Notes: a model not told the origin generated them from the sequence alone. A stretch of 64,000 nt of DNA from Thermogemmatispora onikobensis (GCF_001748285.1 NZ_BDGT01000015.1:1-64000), one strand, 5' to 3'; positions 33,295-41,771 are shown, counted from the first letter of the stretch. Numbers and translations: made by a program.

Positions 33295-33543
33295 ATGGCT
33301 CGTCGGGAAAGTGCAGTTGTGGATCACGAGCGCGATTCTCGTGAGGAGCATACAACTGAGCTACTCACTGTCAGCGAGGTAGCGAAGCGCCTTCGCGTTG
33401 ATGACACGACAGTGCGCCGCTGGATCAAGACCGGTGCGCTGCAGGCCATTACCTTGCCGCATAAGGGCAAGCGCGAGGTCTATCGTGTCAAGAAGAATAC
33501 GCTGGACGAGTTGCTCAACACCCCCGCGACTGCCGCGTCGTGA
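33295..33543 (+). CDS. BldC/excisionase-type MerR-like DNA-binding protein
   Basis: The 82-residue protein consists of a polar N-terminus (1-22) and one winged helix-turn-helix of the HTH_17 type: ELLTVSEVAKRLRVDDTTVRRW, then IKTGALQAITLPHKGKREVYRV and an ending helix (KKNTLDELLNT). Family members include BldC, a developmental regulator in Streptomyces, and phage excisionases. With no integrase nearby and several copies common in Ktedonobacteria-like genomes, a regulator is more likely. AGAGGAGAGGG lies ahead of ATG 33295. It has a strong terminator at 33601. Confidence 0.85.
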   Translation: MARRESAVVDHERDSREEHTTELLTVSEVAKRLRVDDTTVRRWIKTGALQAITLPHKGKREVYRVKKNTLDELLNTPATAAS

Positions 33544-33600
33544 AGCGGATTGTCTGAGCGGTGGCAGCTGGGTGGTGAGGTGACTGCCAGAAAGAAGTGG

Positions 33601-33625
33601 GACCCGAGGGAATCTCCCTCGGGTC
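33601..33625 (+). terminator. Rho-independent terminator after the BldC-like gene
   Basis: GACCCGAGGGA-ATC-TCCCTCGGGTC is a perfect 11-base-pair stem followed by CTTTG. It lies 58 bases after the stop codon and can also serve the convergent Rieske gene. Confidence 0.75.
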
Positions 33626-33646
33626 CTTTGCCATCTTGTTGCCTGA

Positions 33647-34555
33647 TCAGTGCCCATCGAGGCGGCGTAGCTCAACCTGGCCATTGCGGACGCGGACCGC
33701 ATAACGCGGGGCTGACACGGTCGCCGGGCCAGTCAATACGCGCCCATCGCGCAGGCAGAAACGCGAGCCATGCCAGGGACATTCCACAACATCCCCTGTG
33801 AGCGTTCCCTCATCCAGTGGTCCCCCGGCATGGGAGCAGGTTGCTGAAATCGCATAGTACTGCTCGCCGCGACGGAGCAGCACCACGGGCACGCCGGCCA
33901 CCGTCACGCGATAAAGGCGCCCCTCTTCCACACTATTGGCAGATAGGACAGGCTCGAAATCCTCGCCTGCTGGCTCCCAGGCGGTGTGATTCACATTAGT
34001 GCCTTTCACAAAGACCATATCTCCGCCCAGATAGCCAGCCACCAGAATAGCCACGAAGCCGATGAAGCTGAGCACGGCGGCGGCGGTGCTTTCGTTCAGA
34101 GGAGAGAGCAGGCGCAGGATAAATGAGACCAGGTAGAGGAGAAAGGCCGCCGTGTTGAGCAGGCCGTGATAGAAGCCCACCGTTCGCTCAGCGCCGTAGG
34201 TATCGCTCCAGTCGGCCAGGCCGGTAAAGAGCGCGCCCAGGGCAGCGATCAGCCCGACGATACTACCAACCAGTGCCCCGCGCGCGGCCCAACTGTTGCT
34301 AGTCGGCGCTACCAGCCAGATAATGTCGAGAATAGCGGTCAGGGTCCAGGCGCCGATGGGGATATCGGTAATGGCTGGATGCAGTGGGTGACCTCCAAAG
34401 GTGCCGCTGAGTAAGCTCTTCAGTAAGCGTGGTGGCTTCTGGGTGCCTCCGGTAAGCACCCGAGCCAGGGCCTGCAGACGGTCGCCGAAGCGATCGGCAA
34501 AGGATTGCCAAACGTTGGCCGTTGATGGGACCGGCGCATTCGTCGAGTCGCTCAT
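33647..34555 (-). CDS. DUF2231 membrane protein fused to Rieske [2Fe-2S] domain
   Basis: The protein has 302 residues. The first two thirds carry four membrane helices of DUF2231 type (GHPLHPAITDIPIGAWTLT, then LVGSIVGLIAALGALFTGLADW). A C-terminal Rieske domain has cluster ligands in CSHAGGPL and CPWHGSRF (CxH...CxxH). The protein is expected to sit in the cytoplasmic membrane with a soluble redox domain and may pass electrons in a respiratory or oxygenase-like reaction; partners are unknown. AAGGAG six bases upstream supports ATG 34555. A minus-strand terminator-like hairpin lies 310 bases upstream in its possible leader. Confidence 0.9.
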   Translation of the reverse strand: MSDSTNAPVPSTANVWQSFADRFGDRLQALARVLTGGTQKPPRLLKSLLSGTFGGHPLHPAITDIPIGAWTLTAILDIIWLVAPTSNSWAARGALVGSIVGLIAALGALFTGLADWSDTYGAERTVGFYHGLLNTAAFLLYLVSFILRLLSPLNESTAAAVLSFIGFVAILVAGYLGGDMVFVKGTNVNHTAWEPAGEDFEPVLSANSVEEGRLYRVTVAGVPVVLLRRGEQYYAISATCSHAGGPLDEGTLTGDVVECPWHGSRFCLRDGRVLTGPATVSAPRYAVRVRNGQVELRRLDGH

Positions 34556-34865
34556 GGTGCTCTCCTTCGTCTCTTCACATGGGCCGATAACCTGCCTGCG
34601 CTCCACCTCTTGCCAGGAAAGCGGCCTTTCCCTTCTTCTCGCTGCACGCTGTCAGTCCGTACGGGCTTCGTCTCTGCGCACAGAAAGACAGGGGCAATGG
34701 CTGGCCAGACCCCACACCGTGGGCCTTGGCCACGTCAGCGCGGTGCACTGCCCTGGCCTCCACCGGCTGGCGTTGCTCGCCATTGCCCCTCCATCTCTGG
34801 TGAGCCGCTTCTGCAGTACAGGAAGCAAGCAGGTATCAGCAGCTAGCAGGCTGTTGTGCTTTGGC

Positions 34866-34904
34866 TAAAAAGCCTGCCCGATTGCCCATTGGTACATCGG
34901 GCAG
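34866..34904 (-). terminator. Orphan rho-independent terminator on the minus strand
   Basis: CTGCCCGAT (34874-34882) pairs with ATCGGGCAG (34896-34904). Reading leftward the stem is followed by GGCTTTTTAG, giving a U5 tract. It precedes, not follows, the only minus-strand gene here, so it either attenuates the Rieske gene leader or ends a short unannotated transcript. Confidence 0.6.
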
Positions 34905-34950
34905 CCTTCAGGACTCTCTCCCTCTTTCTGATATACCATACTCGCCGAGG

Positions 34951-35004
34951 AAAGTCAAGAAAGTCAAGAAATTTATTGACATAAAGCAAGCCCTCTGCTA
35001 CACT
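34951..35004 (+). promoter_or_regulatory. Promoter of the SufR-like gene with upstream tandem repeat
   Basis: TTGACA (34976-34981) and TACACT (34999-35004) have a 17-base spacer, near consensus. Immediately upstream AAAGTCAAG is repeated exactly in tandem (34951-34959 and 34960-34968), ending seven bases before the -35. The repeat may be an operator, possibly for autoregulation. Confidence 0.75.
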
Positions 35005-35060
35005 GGAGCAGAGCAAGCGTTACGTTAGGTCTTCTCTCTCGATCAGGAAGTGCGACACCG

Positions 35061-35735
35061 ATGGCTGGAGATCAGGCGCATCGACGCTTTTTCCGGAGCA
35101 CGCGCGGGCGCATTGTGGCGTTACTCTCTCGCCAGGGGGCCACAGTTGAGGAGTTGGCCCAGGAGCTGGGGCTGACCGATAATGCGGTGCGTGCCCATCT
35201 GGCGGCGCTGGAGCGAGATGGCTTTGTTGTTCAACGGGGGCAGCGGCGTGGTGTTCAAGGGAAGCCAGCTTATCTTTATGAGCTGGCGCCAGCGGCTGAT
35301 CGCCTCTTCCCGCGTGCCTACCTACCGGCCTTTGATGCGCTCCTGGAGTTACTGACCGAGGAGCTCCCGGCTGAGGAGCTAGAGCGGCTGTTGCGCGCTC
35401 TGGGTCAACGCCTGGCGCAGCGCTGGTCGTCTGGGGGGCAAGGTGGGCCGATCGAGCCGCTGAGTCGTGTGCGTTGGGCTGTGGCGGTGCTCAACGAGCT
35501 GGGAGCTTTGGCTGAGCTGGAGGAACCGGGTGAGCTTCCTGGTCACCCGGGCGGGCAGGCGCGGCTACGCGCTGCTAGCTGTCCGTTGGCTGCTCTCACT
35601 CCCTCTCATCCCCGTCTCTGTTTGCTGATTGAGGCAATGATAGCTGAGTTGACGGCCTTGCCCGTGCGAGCCTGTTGCCGCTGCACCGAGCGTGCGCAGT
35701 GCTGTTTTGAAATCGACCTTGCCCCTGAGCGCTAG
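35061..35735 (+). CDS. SufR/ArsR-like transcriptional regulator with C-terminal cysteines
   Basis: The 224-residue protein starts with a winged helix-turn-helix (about 12-75: RIVALLSRQGATVEELAQEL, then NAVRAHLAALERDGFVVQRG). A helical middle region follows. The C-terminal part holds cysteines in SCPLAALTPSHPRLC (C-x12-C) and VRACCRCTERAQCCFEI. The C-x12-C spacing and the terminal Cys motif resemble SufR, a repressor that senses iron-sulfur clusters, and related regulators. Iron-sulfur or metal sensing is therefore likely, but no suf genes are in the window. It has its own strong promoter. The next gene, a hydroxyacid oxidase, has a separate promoter. Confidence 0.82.
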   Translation: MAGDQAHRRFFRSTRGRIVALLSRQGATVEELAQELGLTDNAVRAHLAALERDGFVVQRGQRRGVQGKPAYLYELAPAADRLFPRAYLPAFDALLELLTEELPAEELERLLRALGQRLAQRWSSGGQGGPIEPLSRVRWAVAVLNELGALAELEEPGELPGHPGGQARLRAASCPLAALTPSHPRLCLLIEAMIAELTALPVRACCRCTERAQCCFEIDLAPER

Positions 35736-35829
35736 GTCTCGGCCTGCACTTGGCTGTCTCAAGCTGCTGGTTGAGGCCAGGCCGCAGGATGCTCCTTTCA
35801 GTGCTCTCTTGTTCGTCCTCTTTGCCGCT

Positions 35830-35858
35830 TTCAACAGCAGAGTCTGTCATGGTACAAT
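35830..35858 (+). promoter_or_regulatory. Promoter of the 2-hydroxyacid oxidase gene
   Basis: TTCAAC (35830-35835) and TACAAT (35853-35858) are separated by 17 bases. It lies 54 bases before ATG 35912 and supports that start over longer frames. Confidence 0.5.
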
Positions 35859-35911
35859 GGAGAGGAAACGGCCTTGCAGCAATCCCCAGGGAAGGAAAGG
35901 ACAGAGTCGCG

Positions 35912-37117
35912 ATGTCAGAGACTCCCCATGAGGGCGGGCATGTCTCGCCGCCCTATGGCAGCGAACGCCAGTTTCAAATCTACATGGCGGGGCTACAGGG
36001 ACAGCTTCCGGCCTTACCTCTGGATGCGCAGGAGCTGGAACGGCGTGCCAAAGAGCGCCTGAGTCCCGAGGCCTATGACTATGTTGCTGGAGGCGCTGGC
36101 GCTGAAGATACGATGCAGGCTAACCTGGCGGCCTTTCAGCGCTGGTCGATCGTCCCTCGTATGCTGCGCAATGTGGCACAGCGTGATCTCAGCGTCGAGC
36201 TGCTGGGACTACGCCTACCAGCGCCTTTGTTGCTTGCCCCGATCGGTGTGCAGTCGATCATCCACCCTGAAGCCGAGCTGGCAGTGGCGCGAGCCGCGGC
36301 TTCGCTGGGCGTTCCCTTTATCTTGAGCACGGTTTCCTCCTATACGCTGGAGGAGGTGGCTCAGGCTGCAGGCGATGGAGCACGTTGGTTCCAGCTCTAT
36401 TGGCCTGCCGATGCCGAGTTCTGTGCAAGCCTTGTTCAACGGGCTGAGCGGGCCGGCTACGGCGCAATCGTGGTGACGCTCGATACACGTTTGATCGGCT
36501 GGCGTCCGCGTGATCTGCAGCGGGCCTATCTGCCATTCCTGCAGGCACAAGGATTGGCCAACTACTTGAGCGATCCTGTCTTCCGCCGGGATTTGCCCCA
36601 GCCTCCCGAAGAAAATCCCTTCCCCGCTATTCAGAAGTATGTCTCCAGTTTTGGTCACCTGACGCTCCAGTGGGAAGATCTCGCTTTTCTGCGTCAACAT
36701 ACACGATTGCCCGTCATCCTCAAAGGGATTCTGCATCCTGATGATGCGAGTCGGGCAGTAGAGTGTGGGGTTGATGGCCTGATCGTCTCCAATCACGGTG
36801 GGCGCCAGGTAGCGGGGGCCATTGCGGCGCTAGAGGCGTTGCCGGGGGTAGTGGAGGCCGTCGCTGGGCAGATTCCTGTGCTGTTCGATAGCGGTATTCG
36901 GCAGGGAGCCGATGTTGTCAAGGCGCTGGCGCTGGGGGCGCGAGCCGTCTTGCTGGGGCGCCCCTATATCTGGGGGCTGGCTCTGGGTGGAGAGGCTGGC
37001 GTGCGCGAGGTGTTGCAGAACATGCTGGCCGATCTGGACCTCACCCTGGCCCTGAGTGGTTTCGTCTCCGTCAGCTCGCTAGATCGTTCAGCCCTCGCCA
37101 AAGCGGAAAGGGCGTGA
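35912..37117 (+). CDS. FMN-dependent alpha-hydroxy acid oxidase (lactate 2-monooxygenase-like)
   Basis: This TIM-barrel flavoprotein of 401 residues oxidises L-lactate or a similar 2-hydroxy acid. FMN and active-site motifs are visible: YDYVAGGAGAEDT near the N-terminus, PLLLAPIGVQSIIHPE, WFQLYWP (Tyr), VVTLDTRLIGWRPRDL, LPVILKGILHPDDA (catalytic Lys) and IVSNHGGRQVAGA (catalytic His and Arg), then DSGIRQGADVVKALALGA and LLGRPYIWGLAL. The insertion around YLSDPVFRRDLP is typical of lactate 2-monooxygenase rather than glycolate oxidase. The product would be acetate, CO2 and water, or pyruvate and peroxide. AAGGAAAGG lies before ATG 35912, at a longer than usual distance. Confidence 0.88.
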   Translation: MSETPHEGGHVSPPYGSERQFQIYMAGLQGQLPALPLDAQELERRAKERLSPEAYDYVAGGAGAEDTMQANLAAFQRWSIVPRMLRNVAQRDLSVELLGLRLPAPLLLAPIGVQSIIHPEAELAVARAAASLGVPFILSTVSSYTLEEVAQAAGDGARWFQLYWPADAEFCASLVQRAERAGYGAIVVTLDTRLIGWRPRDLQRAYLPFLQAQGLANYLSDPVFRRDLPQPPEENPFPAIQKYVSSFGHLTLQWEDLAFLRQHTRLPVILKGILHPDDASRAVECGVDGLIVSNHGGRQVAGAIAALEALPGVVEAVAGQIPVLFDSGIRQGADVVKALALGARAVLLGRPYIWGLALGGEAGVREVLQNMLADLDLTLALSGFVSVSSLDRSALAKAERA

Positions 37118-37616
37118 TAAGATAAAGAAGAACAGCGAGGAGCGCCGCCTCTATCTGTGCATGAGGAAGGCAGCCGGATAGGCATCTCGCTGGCAAAACA
37201 GCTGGTCGTGGCAAGCGTGTCCTGCAAGAAGCCTGGTCTAGCGGCAGCGACAGAACGTTTGGATTGGTTCCCACTTCCCCTCTCTGGCCACGAAAGGGGC
37301 AGTGTGTGCCAGAGAAGGGGGAGCGAGTCGTTAGCTGGCTAACTGAGGCTTCGGGCAGATGCGCCGGCCTGGTGGGGCGGCGCGCCCACTCAAGCAAGAT
37401 CGCTGGGAGGTTGCCAGGAAAGAGGTTTGTGGCGGTGCTGGCTCCTGCCTTTCGGGGAAGGAGACGCCCCATAACAAGCCTTAAGAAGGAACAGAAGAGC
37501 ATTCAGCAGAGGGTTCAGAGAAGAAGTGCATCGCCTGCGAGAGGATGAGTAGTCTTGTCTGCCGCTGGGGGAGAGAGTACTCCTGCAGACTGGAAGCTCA
37601 GAGGAGATGACAGGCG
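37118..37616. other. Intergenic region with no recognised feature
   Basis: Several short frames on both strands were read; none has a ribosome site plus protein-like sequence. No clear promoter hexamer pair or strong hairpin was seen. Confidence 0.4.
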
Positions 37617-38087
37617 ATGAGAAAAGTCAGAGATGTGATGACCACACGGGTTGTGACGGTTCATGAGGACCAGACGCGACAGCAGGCCGCAGCTTTGATG
37701 GCACGCCATCGAGTCAGTGGGTTGCCTGTGGTCAATGAAGAGGGGATGATCACAGGCCTTGTCACTGAGCACGATGTCCTGGCGCGTCAGGGCCGCTTTG
37801 TGCGAGAGATTATGACCCGTGGTCTGATCAGCGTCACTGAGGAGACCGACCTGGAGGATGTGGCCCAGCTGCTCGTCAATCGGCGTATTCGACGCTTGCC
37901 GGTGCTTCGTGAGGGGCGGCTGGTGGGCATTGTGAGCCGCGCTGACCTGGTCAGGGAGGTGGCGACACGCTGGACCTGTCCCGTCTGTGGTGAGGTGGCC
38001 CCTGGCGAGAAACCGCCAGAGTGCTGTCCTCGCTGTGCAGCGCCACAAATGCTGGCGTCAGCCGAGCCGGCTCCTCCTGGTTTCTAG
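37617..38087 (+). CDS. CBS-domain pair fused to a rubredoxin-like zinc ribbon
   Basis: The 156-residue protein has two CBS motifs, which bind adenine nucleotides: VRDVMTTRVVTVHEDQT...MARHRVSGLPVVNEEGM, then VREIMTRGLISVTEETDLED...RRIRRLPVLREGRLVGIVSRADL. The C-terminal WTCPVCGEVAPGEKPPECCP.C motif has two CPxC-type knuckles, as in rubredoxin or a zinc ribbon. The combination suggests an energy- or redox-sensing regulator. GAGGAG precedes ATG 37617. It is just upstream of the pyruvate dehydrogenase operon (163-base gap), which makes a role in controlling central carbon flow possible but unproven. Confidence 0.85.
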   Translation: MRKVRDVMTTRVVTVHEDQTRQQAAALMARHRVSGLPVVNEEGMITGLVTEHDVLARQGRFVREIMTRGLISVTEETDLEDVAQLLVNRRIRRLPVLREGRLVGIVSRADLVREVATRWTCPVCGEVAPGEKPPECCPRCAAPQMLASAEPAPPGF

Positions 38088-38250
38088 TTGCCTGCTTGTC
38101 TGGTAAAGACGACGCCCAGGCTGGCGGCGCGGTGTTGGCTCTGTGCCCGCTCTTCCTTGTTCCGGCTCATTAGGACGACCGGATCAATAACGATCAAGCT
38201 CATCTTGTTGATGCAGTGTCGATTAGCCAGAAAGAAGAAGTAGTATACCT

Positions 38251-39303
38251 ATGGAGACCAGACAGCAACGGAAGGCAGCCGCGCAGGGGGCCGGACCGGG
38301 TGACCCCCGCTCCCCTGCTTCGCTGCTCGAAGGAACGGACCGCGAAACGCTGCTCAATTACTATTACCAGATGGTCCTTATTCGCTATTTTGAGGAGAAG
38401 GCCGGTGAAATGTACACCCGTGCACGCATCGGCGGCTACTGTCACCTCAATCTTGGCGAAGAGGCCACTGTCGTCGGCTTCTGTGCCGGCCTGGAAGCCG
38501 ATGATTACGTGTATACCAACTACCGTGAGCATGGCTATGCCATCTGCCGCGGCATCTCGCCTGCCGTTGTCATGGCCGAGCTGTTCGGCAAAAAGACCGG
38601 CTGCTCCAGTGGTCGTGGAGGGTCGATGCATCTTTTTGACCTGAAACGCCGCTTCATGGGGGGCTATGGCATTGTCGGGGGGCAGTTACCGCTGGCGGTG
38701 GGGGCGGCCTTTGCCCTGGCCTATCGGGGCGCGCGTGAGATTGTGGCCTGCCAGATGGGCGATGGTACCACTAATGGCGGCCCTTTCCACGAGTCGCTCA
38801 ACCTGGCCAAGCTCTATCGGCTGCCGGTGGTCTTCCTCATTGTCAATAATCAGTACGGCATGGGCACGCGCGTCGACCAAGGCTCGGCGGTCCCCGACCT
38901 CTATCGCAAGGCCTGTGCCTATGACATACGCAGCGAGCGCGTTGACGGGACCGATCTTCTGGCGGTCTTAGAGGCCGTGCGTACGGCGGCTCGTATTGCG
39001 CGTGAGGAGCGTGAGCCAAGCCTGATTGAGGCGGTCAGCTATCGCTTCCGTGGCCACTCGGTGGTTGATCCTGATCGCTATCGCCCCGAAGACGAGGTAC
39101 GGCGCTGGCGCGAGCGTGATCCCATCCTGCTCTACGCGACCCGGCTCAAGGAGGCAGGCTTGATGGATGAGTCCACCCGCCAGGAGTTGGAGGCGCGGGC
39201 TCAGCATGAGGTCGAGGAGGCGGTGCGTTTTGCCGAGGAGAGCGAGTTTCCCTCGGTTGAGGAACTCTACGACTTTGTCTATGCCGGTGAGGGAGGGCGC
39301 TGA
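38251..39303 (+). CDS. pdhA: Pyruvate dehydrogenase E1 component subunit alpha
   Basis: E1 alpha with E1 beta decarboxylates pyruvate using thiamine diphosphate (ThDP). The 350-residue protein has LLNYYYQMVLIRYFEEKAGEM near residue 30, GYCHLNLGEEATVVG, and SSGRGGSMHLFD. The ThDP-magnesium motif begins MGDGTTNGGPFHESLNLAKL and ends FLIVNNQYGMGT (GDG...NN). The RYRPEDEVRRW region near the C-terminus contains the family's usual phosphorylation-loop neighbourhood (YRFRGHSVVDPD). The N-terminal 25 residues are a variable extension. It is the first gene of pdhABC and is followed after two bases by pdhB. Confidence 0.93.
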   Translation: METRQQRKAAAQGAGPGDPRSPASLLEGTDRETLLNYYYQMVLIRYFEEKAGEMYTRARIGGYCHLNLGEEATVVGFCAGLEADDYVYTNYREHGYAICRGISPAVVMAELFGKKTGCSSGRGGSMHLFDLKRRFMGGYGIVGGQLPLAVGAAFALAYRGAREIVACQMGDGTTNGGPFHESLNLAKLYRLPVVFLIVNNQYGMGTRVDQGSAVPDLYRKACAYDIRSERVDGTDLLAVLEAVRTAARIAREEREPSLIEAVSYRFRGHSVVDPDRYRPEDEVRRWRERDPILLYATRLKEAGLMDESTRQELEARAQHEVEEAVRFAEESEFPSVEELYDFVYAGEGGR

Positions 39304-39305
39304 GT

Positions 39306-40307
39306 ATGGCCGAGATGACCTATCGCCAGGCGCTGCACGATACGCTGCGTGAGGAGCTGCAGCGCGATGAGAATGTCTTTCTGATCGGCGAGGAGATTGG
39401 GCGCTTCGAGGGGTCCTATAAGATTACCGCTGGCCTCCTGCAGGAGTTTGGTCCAAAGCGTGTGGTTGATACGCCGATCTGTGAGAACGGTTTTGTGGGG
39501 CTGGCGATCGGGGCCGCTATGCTTGGGTTGCGCCCTATTGTGGAAATCATGACGATCAACTTCATTGCGCTGGCGATGGATGAGATCGTTAACCATGCGG
39601 CCAAGATCTACTATATGTTCGGCGGTCAATGCCCGGTTCCTCTGGTGATCCGCACTCCGGGCGGTGGTGGTCAGCAGCTCTCGGCGACCCATTCGCAGAA
39701 CCTGGAGGTCTGGTTTGCTCATGTCCCTGGCCTCAAGGTGGTCGCGCCATCCACGCCGGCAGATGCCCGAGGTCTGTTGCGGACCGCTGTGCGTGACGAC
39801 AACCCGGTACTCTTCCTGGAGAATCTGGCGCTCTACAATACACGTGGCGAGGTGCCTGAAGGAGATTACACGATCCCCATAGGTAAGGCTCAGGTCATGA
39901 AGGAGGGCCATGATCTGACCATCATCAGCTACTCGCGTATGGCGGTGGTGGCTCTCGATGTCGCTCGTCGGCTGGAGCAGGAGCGTCAGCTCAGTATCGA
40001 GGTGGTTGACGTGCGCTCCTTGCGTCCGCTTGACCATGAGACGGTGGTCAATTCGGTCAAGAAGACTAACCGGGCTATCATTTTTGAGGAAGATTGGCGC
40101 TCTTATGGGGTCGGGGCTGAGCTGGCGGCCACTCTTCAGGAGGAAGCCTTTGATTATCTAGATGCGCCCATTCAGCGCGTTGCTGGTGCGGAGGTGCCGC
40201 TCCCTTATTCGAAGCCGCTCGAACAGGCGGCTTTGCCAAGTGCGCGGCAGCTGGTGGAGGCGGTCGATCGCCTGGCCATTCGCAAGAGGAGGGTCGTCTA
40301 TGCCTGA
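39306..40307 (+). CDS. pdhB: Pyruvate dehydrogenase E1 component subunit beta
   Basis: The partner of PdhA has 333 residues. Motifs include TYRQALHDTLREELQRDENVF, GEEIGRFEGSYKITAGL, and the ThDP-contacting DTPICENGFVGLAIGAAM. GQCPVPLVIRTPGGGGQQ, ATHSQNLEVWFAHVPGLKVV and DNPVLFLENLALY follow. The transketolase C-terminal domain reads IEVVDVRSLRPLDHETVV. The start at ATG 39306 lies two bases after the pdhA stop, and pdhC starts eight bases before its end, so all three are translated together. Confidence 0.94.
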   Translation: MAEMTYRQALHDTLREELQRDENVFLIGEEIGRFEGSYKITAGLLQEFGPKRVVDTPICENGFVGLAIGAAMLGLRPIVEIMTINFIALAMDEIVNHAAKIYYMFGGQCPVPLVIRTPGGGGQQLSATHSQNLEVWFAHVPGLKVVAPSTPADARGLLRTAVRDDNPVLFLENLALYNTRGEVPEGDYTIPIGKAQVMKEGHDLTIISYSRMAVVALDVARRLEQERQLSIEVVDVRSLRPLDHETVVNSVKKTNRAIIFEEDWRSYGVGAELAATLQEEAFDYLDAPIQRVAGAEVPLPYSKPLEQAALPSARQLVEAVDRLAIRKRRVVYA

Positions 40308-41658
40308 GGTGACTATGCCCCGGCTCAGCGATACGATGCAGGAAGGGACGATTGCTCGCTGGTTAAAGAAACCAGGCGATCGTGTTGAGCGGGGGGATGT
40401 GCTCGCTGAGATCGAGACCGATAAGGCGACGATGGAGCTGCAGGCCTACGAGAGCGGGGTCTTGGAAAAGATCCTGGTCCAGGAAGGGGAGAGTGCCCCG
40501 ATCGGTCAGGTGATTGCGCTGATTGGAAGTGGGGCAGGTGTTGCTGACCAGGGAGGGGCGAGCGCAGCGCACCCAGCTCCGCAAACGACAACTGCTTCCT
40601 CTGTGACTGGTGGCGGGGCTGCCGGAAGTGGTGGCTCCGGCCTGGGAACGCCTCAAGAGGCGTCGCCGCGTCCGCGAGCCACGGCGCCGGTTGAGGTGCC
40701 CCGCCCGGCTGCACCGGTTGGTCAAGAGAATGGGGATCGCGTGATCAAAGCCTCGCCGTTAGCCCGTCGCCTGGCTGAGGAGCATAATATTGACCTGCGT
40801 CAGATCCGTGGCTCTGGCCCTGGTGGGCGTATCGTGCGCGATGATATCGAGGCTTTCCTTGAAAGCCGTCGGGCGGCAGCTGTGACTGCTCCGGCGGAGG
40901 CCGGGGTAGGGGCCGCTCCAGCACCTCCAGTCGCTGCGCCCGCTGCCACCGCTGAGGTTGGTGCGGCTCCTGCTGAGGAGCTGGTGCCGCTCTCGCGCAT
41001 GCAGGCCACTATTGCTCGGCGCCTGACTGAGTCGAAGCAGACGATCCCGCATTTCTATGTCAGCACTGAGATTGACATGACCGAGGCTCTGGCGCTGCGT
41101 CGGCAGCTCAACGAGAGTGTAGGTGAAGGGGGCGTCAAAGTCTCGATCAACGATCTCATTATCAAAGCCTGCGCCCTGGCCCTGGAGAAGTTCCCCGAGG
41201 TCAACAGCTCCTATCGCGATGGCCAGTTCGTGCGTCACCAGGCGATCAATGTCGGGATCGCCGTCGATATTCCTCATGGCCTGGTGGTGCCGGTGATCCG
41301 CGATGCCAATCTCAAAGGAGTGCGCACCATTGCGCGTGAGGCCCGTGCTTTGATTGAGAAGGCCCACGCTGGGAAGTTGACGCCAGCTGATCTTTCGGGT
41401 GGTACCTTCTCAATTTCCAATATGGGCATGCTTGATGTCAGTGAGTTCATCGCTGTGATCAATCCGCCCGAGGCAGCCATTATGGCGGTGGCTTCGGTGA
41501 GGCGCACCTTTGTGCCTATCGATGATCAGCCGGTGCTGCGCGATATGATGCATGTTACGGTCTCTGCGGACCATCGTATCCTCTATGGGGCGACAGTGGC
41601 TCGCTTCCTGCAGGAAGTTAAGCGTTTGCTGCAGAATCCGTTTAGCCTGCTGGGCTAA
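40300..41658 (+). CDS. pdhC: Dihydrolipoamide acetyltransferase (E2) of pyruvate dehydrogenase
   Basis: E2 passes the acetyl group from E1 to CoA through a swinging lipoyl arm. The 452-residue protein has one lipoyl domain (1-75; lipoylated Lys in EIETDKATMEL), an Ala/Pro/Gly-rich linker, a peripheral subunit-binding domain (ASPLARRLAEEHNIDLRQI, then GSGPGGRIVRDDIEAF), a second linker, and the catalytic domain. Its active-site His is in SADHRILYGATVARFL. Most E2 enzymes have Asp where this has Tyr (DHRxxDG); a Tyr there is known in chloroplast and cyanobacterial E2. ATG 40300 has AAGAGGAGGG upstream. No E3 gene follows, so dihydrolipoamide dehydrogenase must be encoded elsewhere. Confidence 0.94.
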   Translation: MPEVTMPRLSDTMQEGTIARWLKKPGDRVERGDVLAEIETDKATMELQAYESGVLEKILVQEGESAPIGQVIALIGSGAGVADQGGASAAHPAPQTTTASSVTGGGAAGSGGSGLGTPQEASPRPRATAPVEVPRPAAPVGQENGDRVIKASPLARRLAEEHNIDLRQIRGSGPGGRIVRDDIEAFLESRRAAAVTAPAEAGVGAAPAPPVAAPAATAEVGAAPAEELVPLSRMQATIARRLTESKQTIPHFYVSTEIDMTEALALRRQLNESVGEGGVKVSINDLIIKACALALEKFPEVNSSYRDGQFVRHQAINVGIAVDIPHGLVVPVIRDANLKGVRTIAREARALIEKAHAGKLTPADLSGGTFSISNMGMLDVSEFIAVINPPEAAIMAVASVRRTFVPIDDQPVLRDMMHVTVSADHRILYGATVARFLQEVKRLLQNPFSLLG

Positions 41659-41730
41659 GGCCGCGACAGACCTCAGCGATAGACAACACAGGTGGGCGCC
41701 CGCCCTATCTTGGGCGCTGCAAGGAAACCG

Positions 41731-41771
41731 AGGAGGCTCTTCTGCTACCGTTAGAAGAGCCTCCTTGTTTT
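41731..41771 (+). terminator. Rho-independent terminator of the pdhABC operon
   Basis: AGGAGGCTCTTCT (41731-41743) pairs with AGAAGAGCCTCCT (41753-41765), followed by TGTTTT. It lies 70 bases after the pdhC stop. Confidence 0.8.

Larger units (their letters stand above)
34556..35060. other. Divergent intergenic region between Rieske and SufR-like genes
   Basis: No gene is supported. It holds a minus-strand terminator-like hairpin (34866-34904), a tandem 9-base repeat (34951-34968) and a near-consensus plus-strand promoter (34976-35004). Confidence 0.55.
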
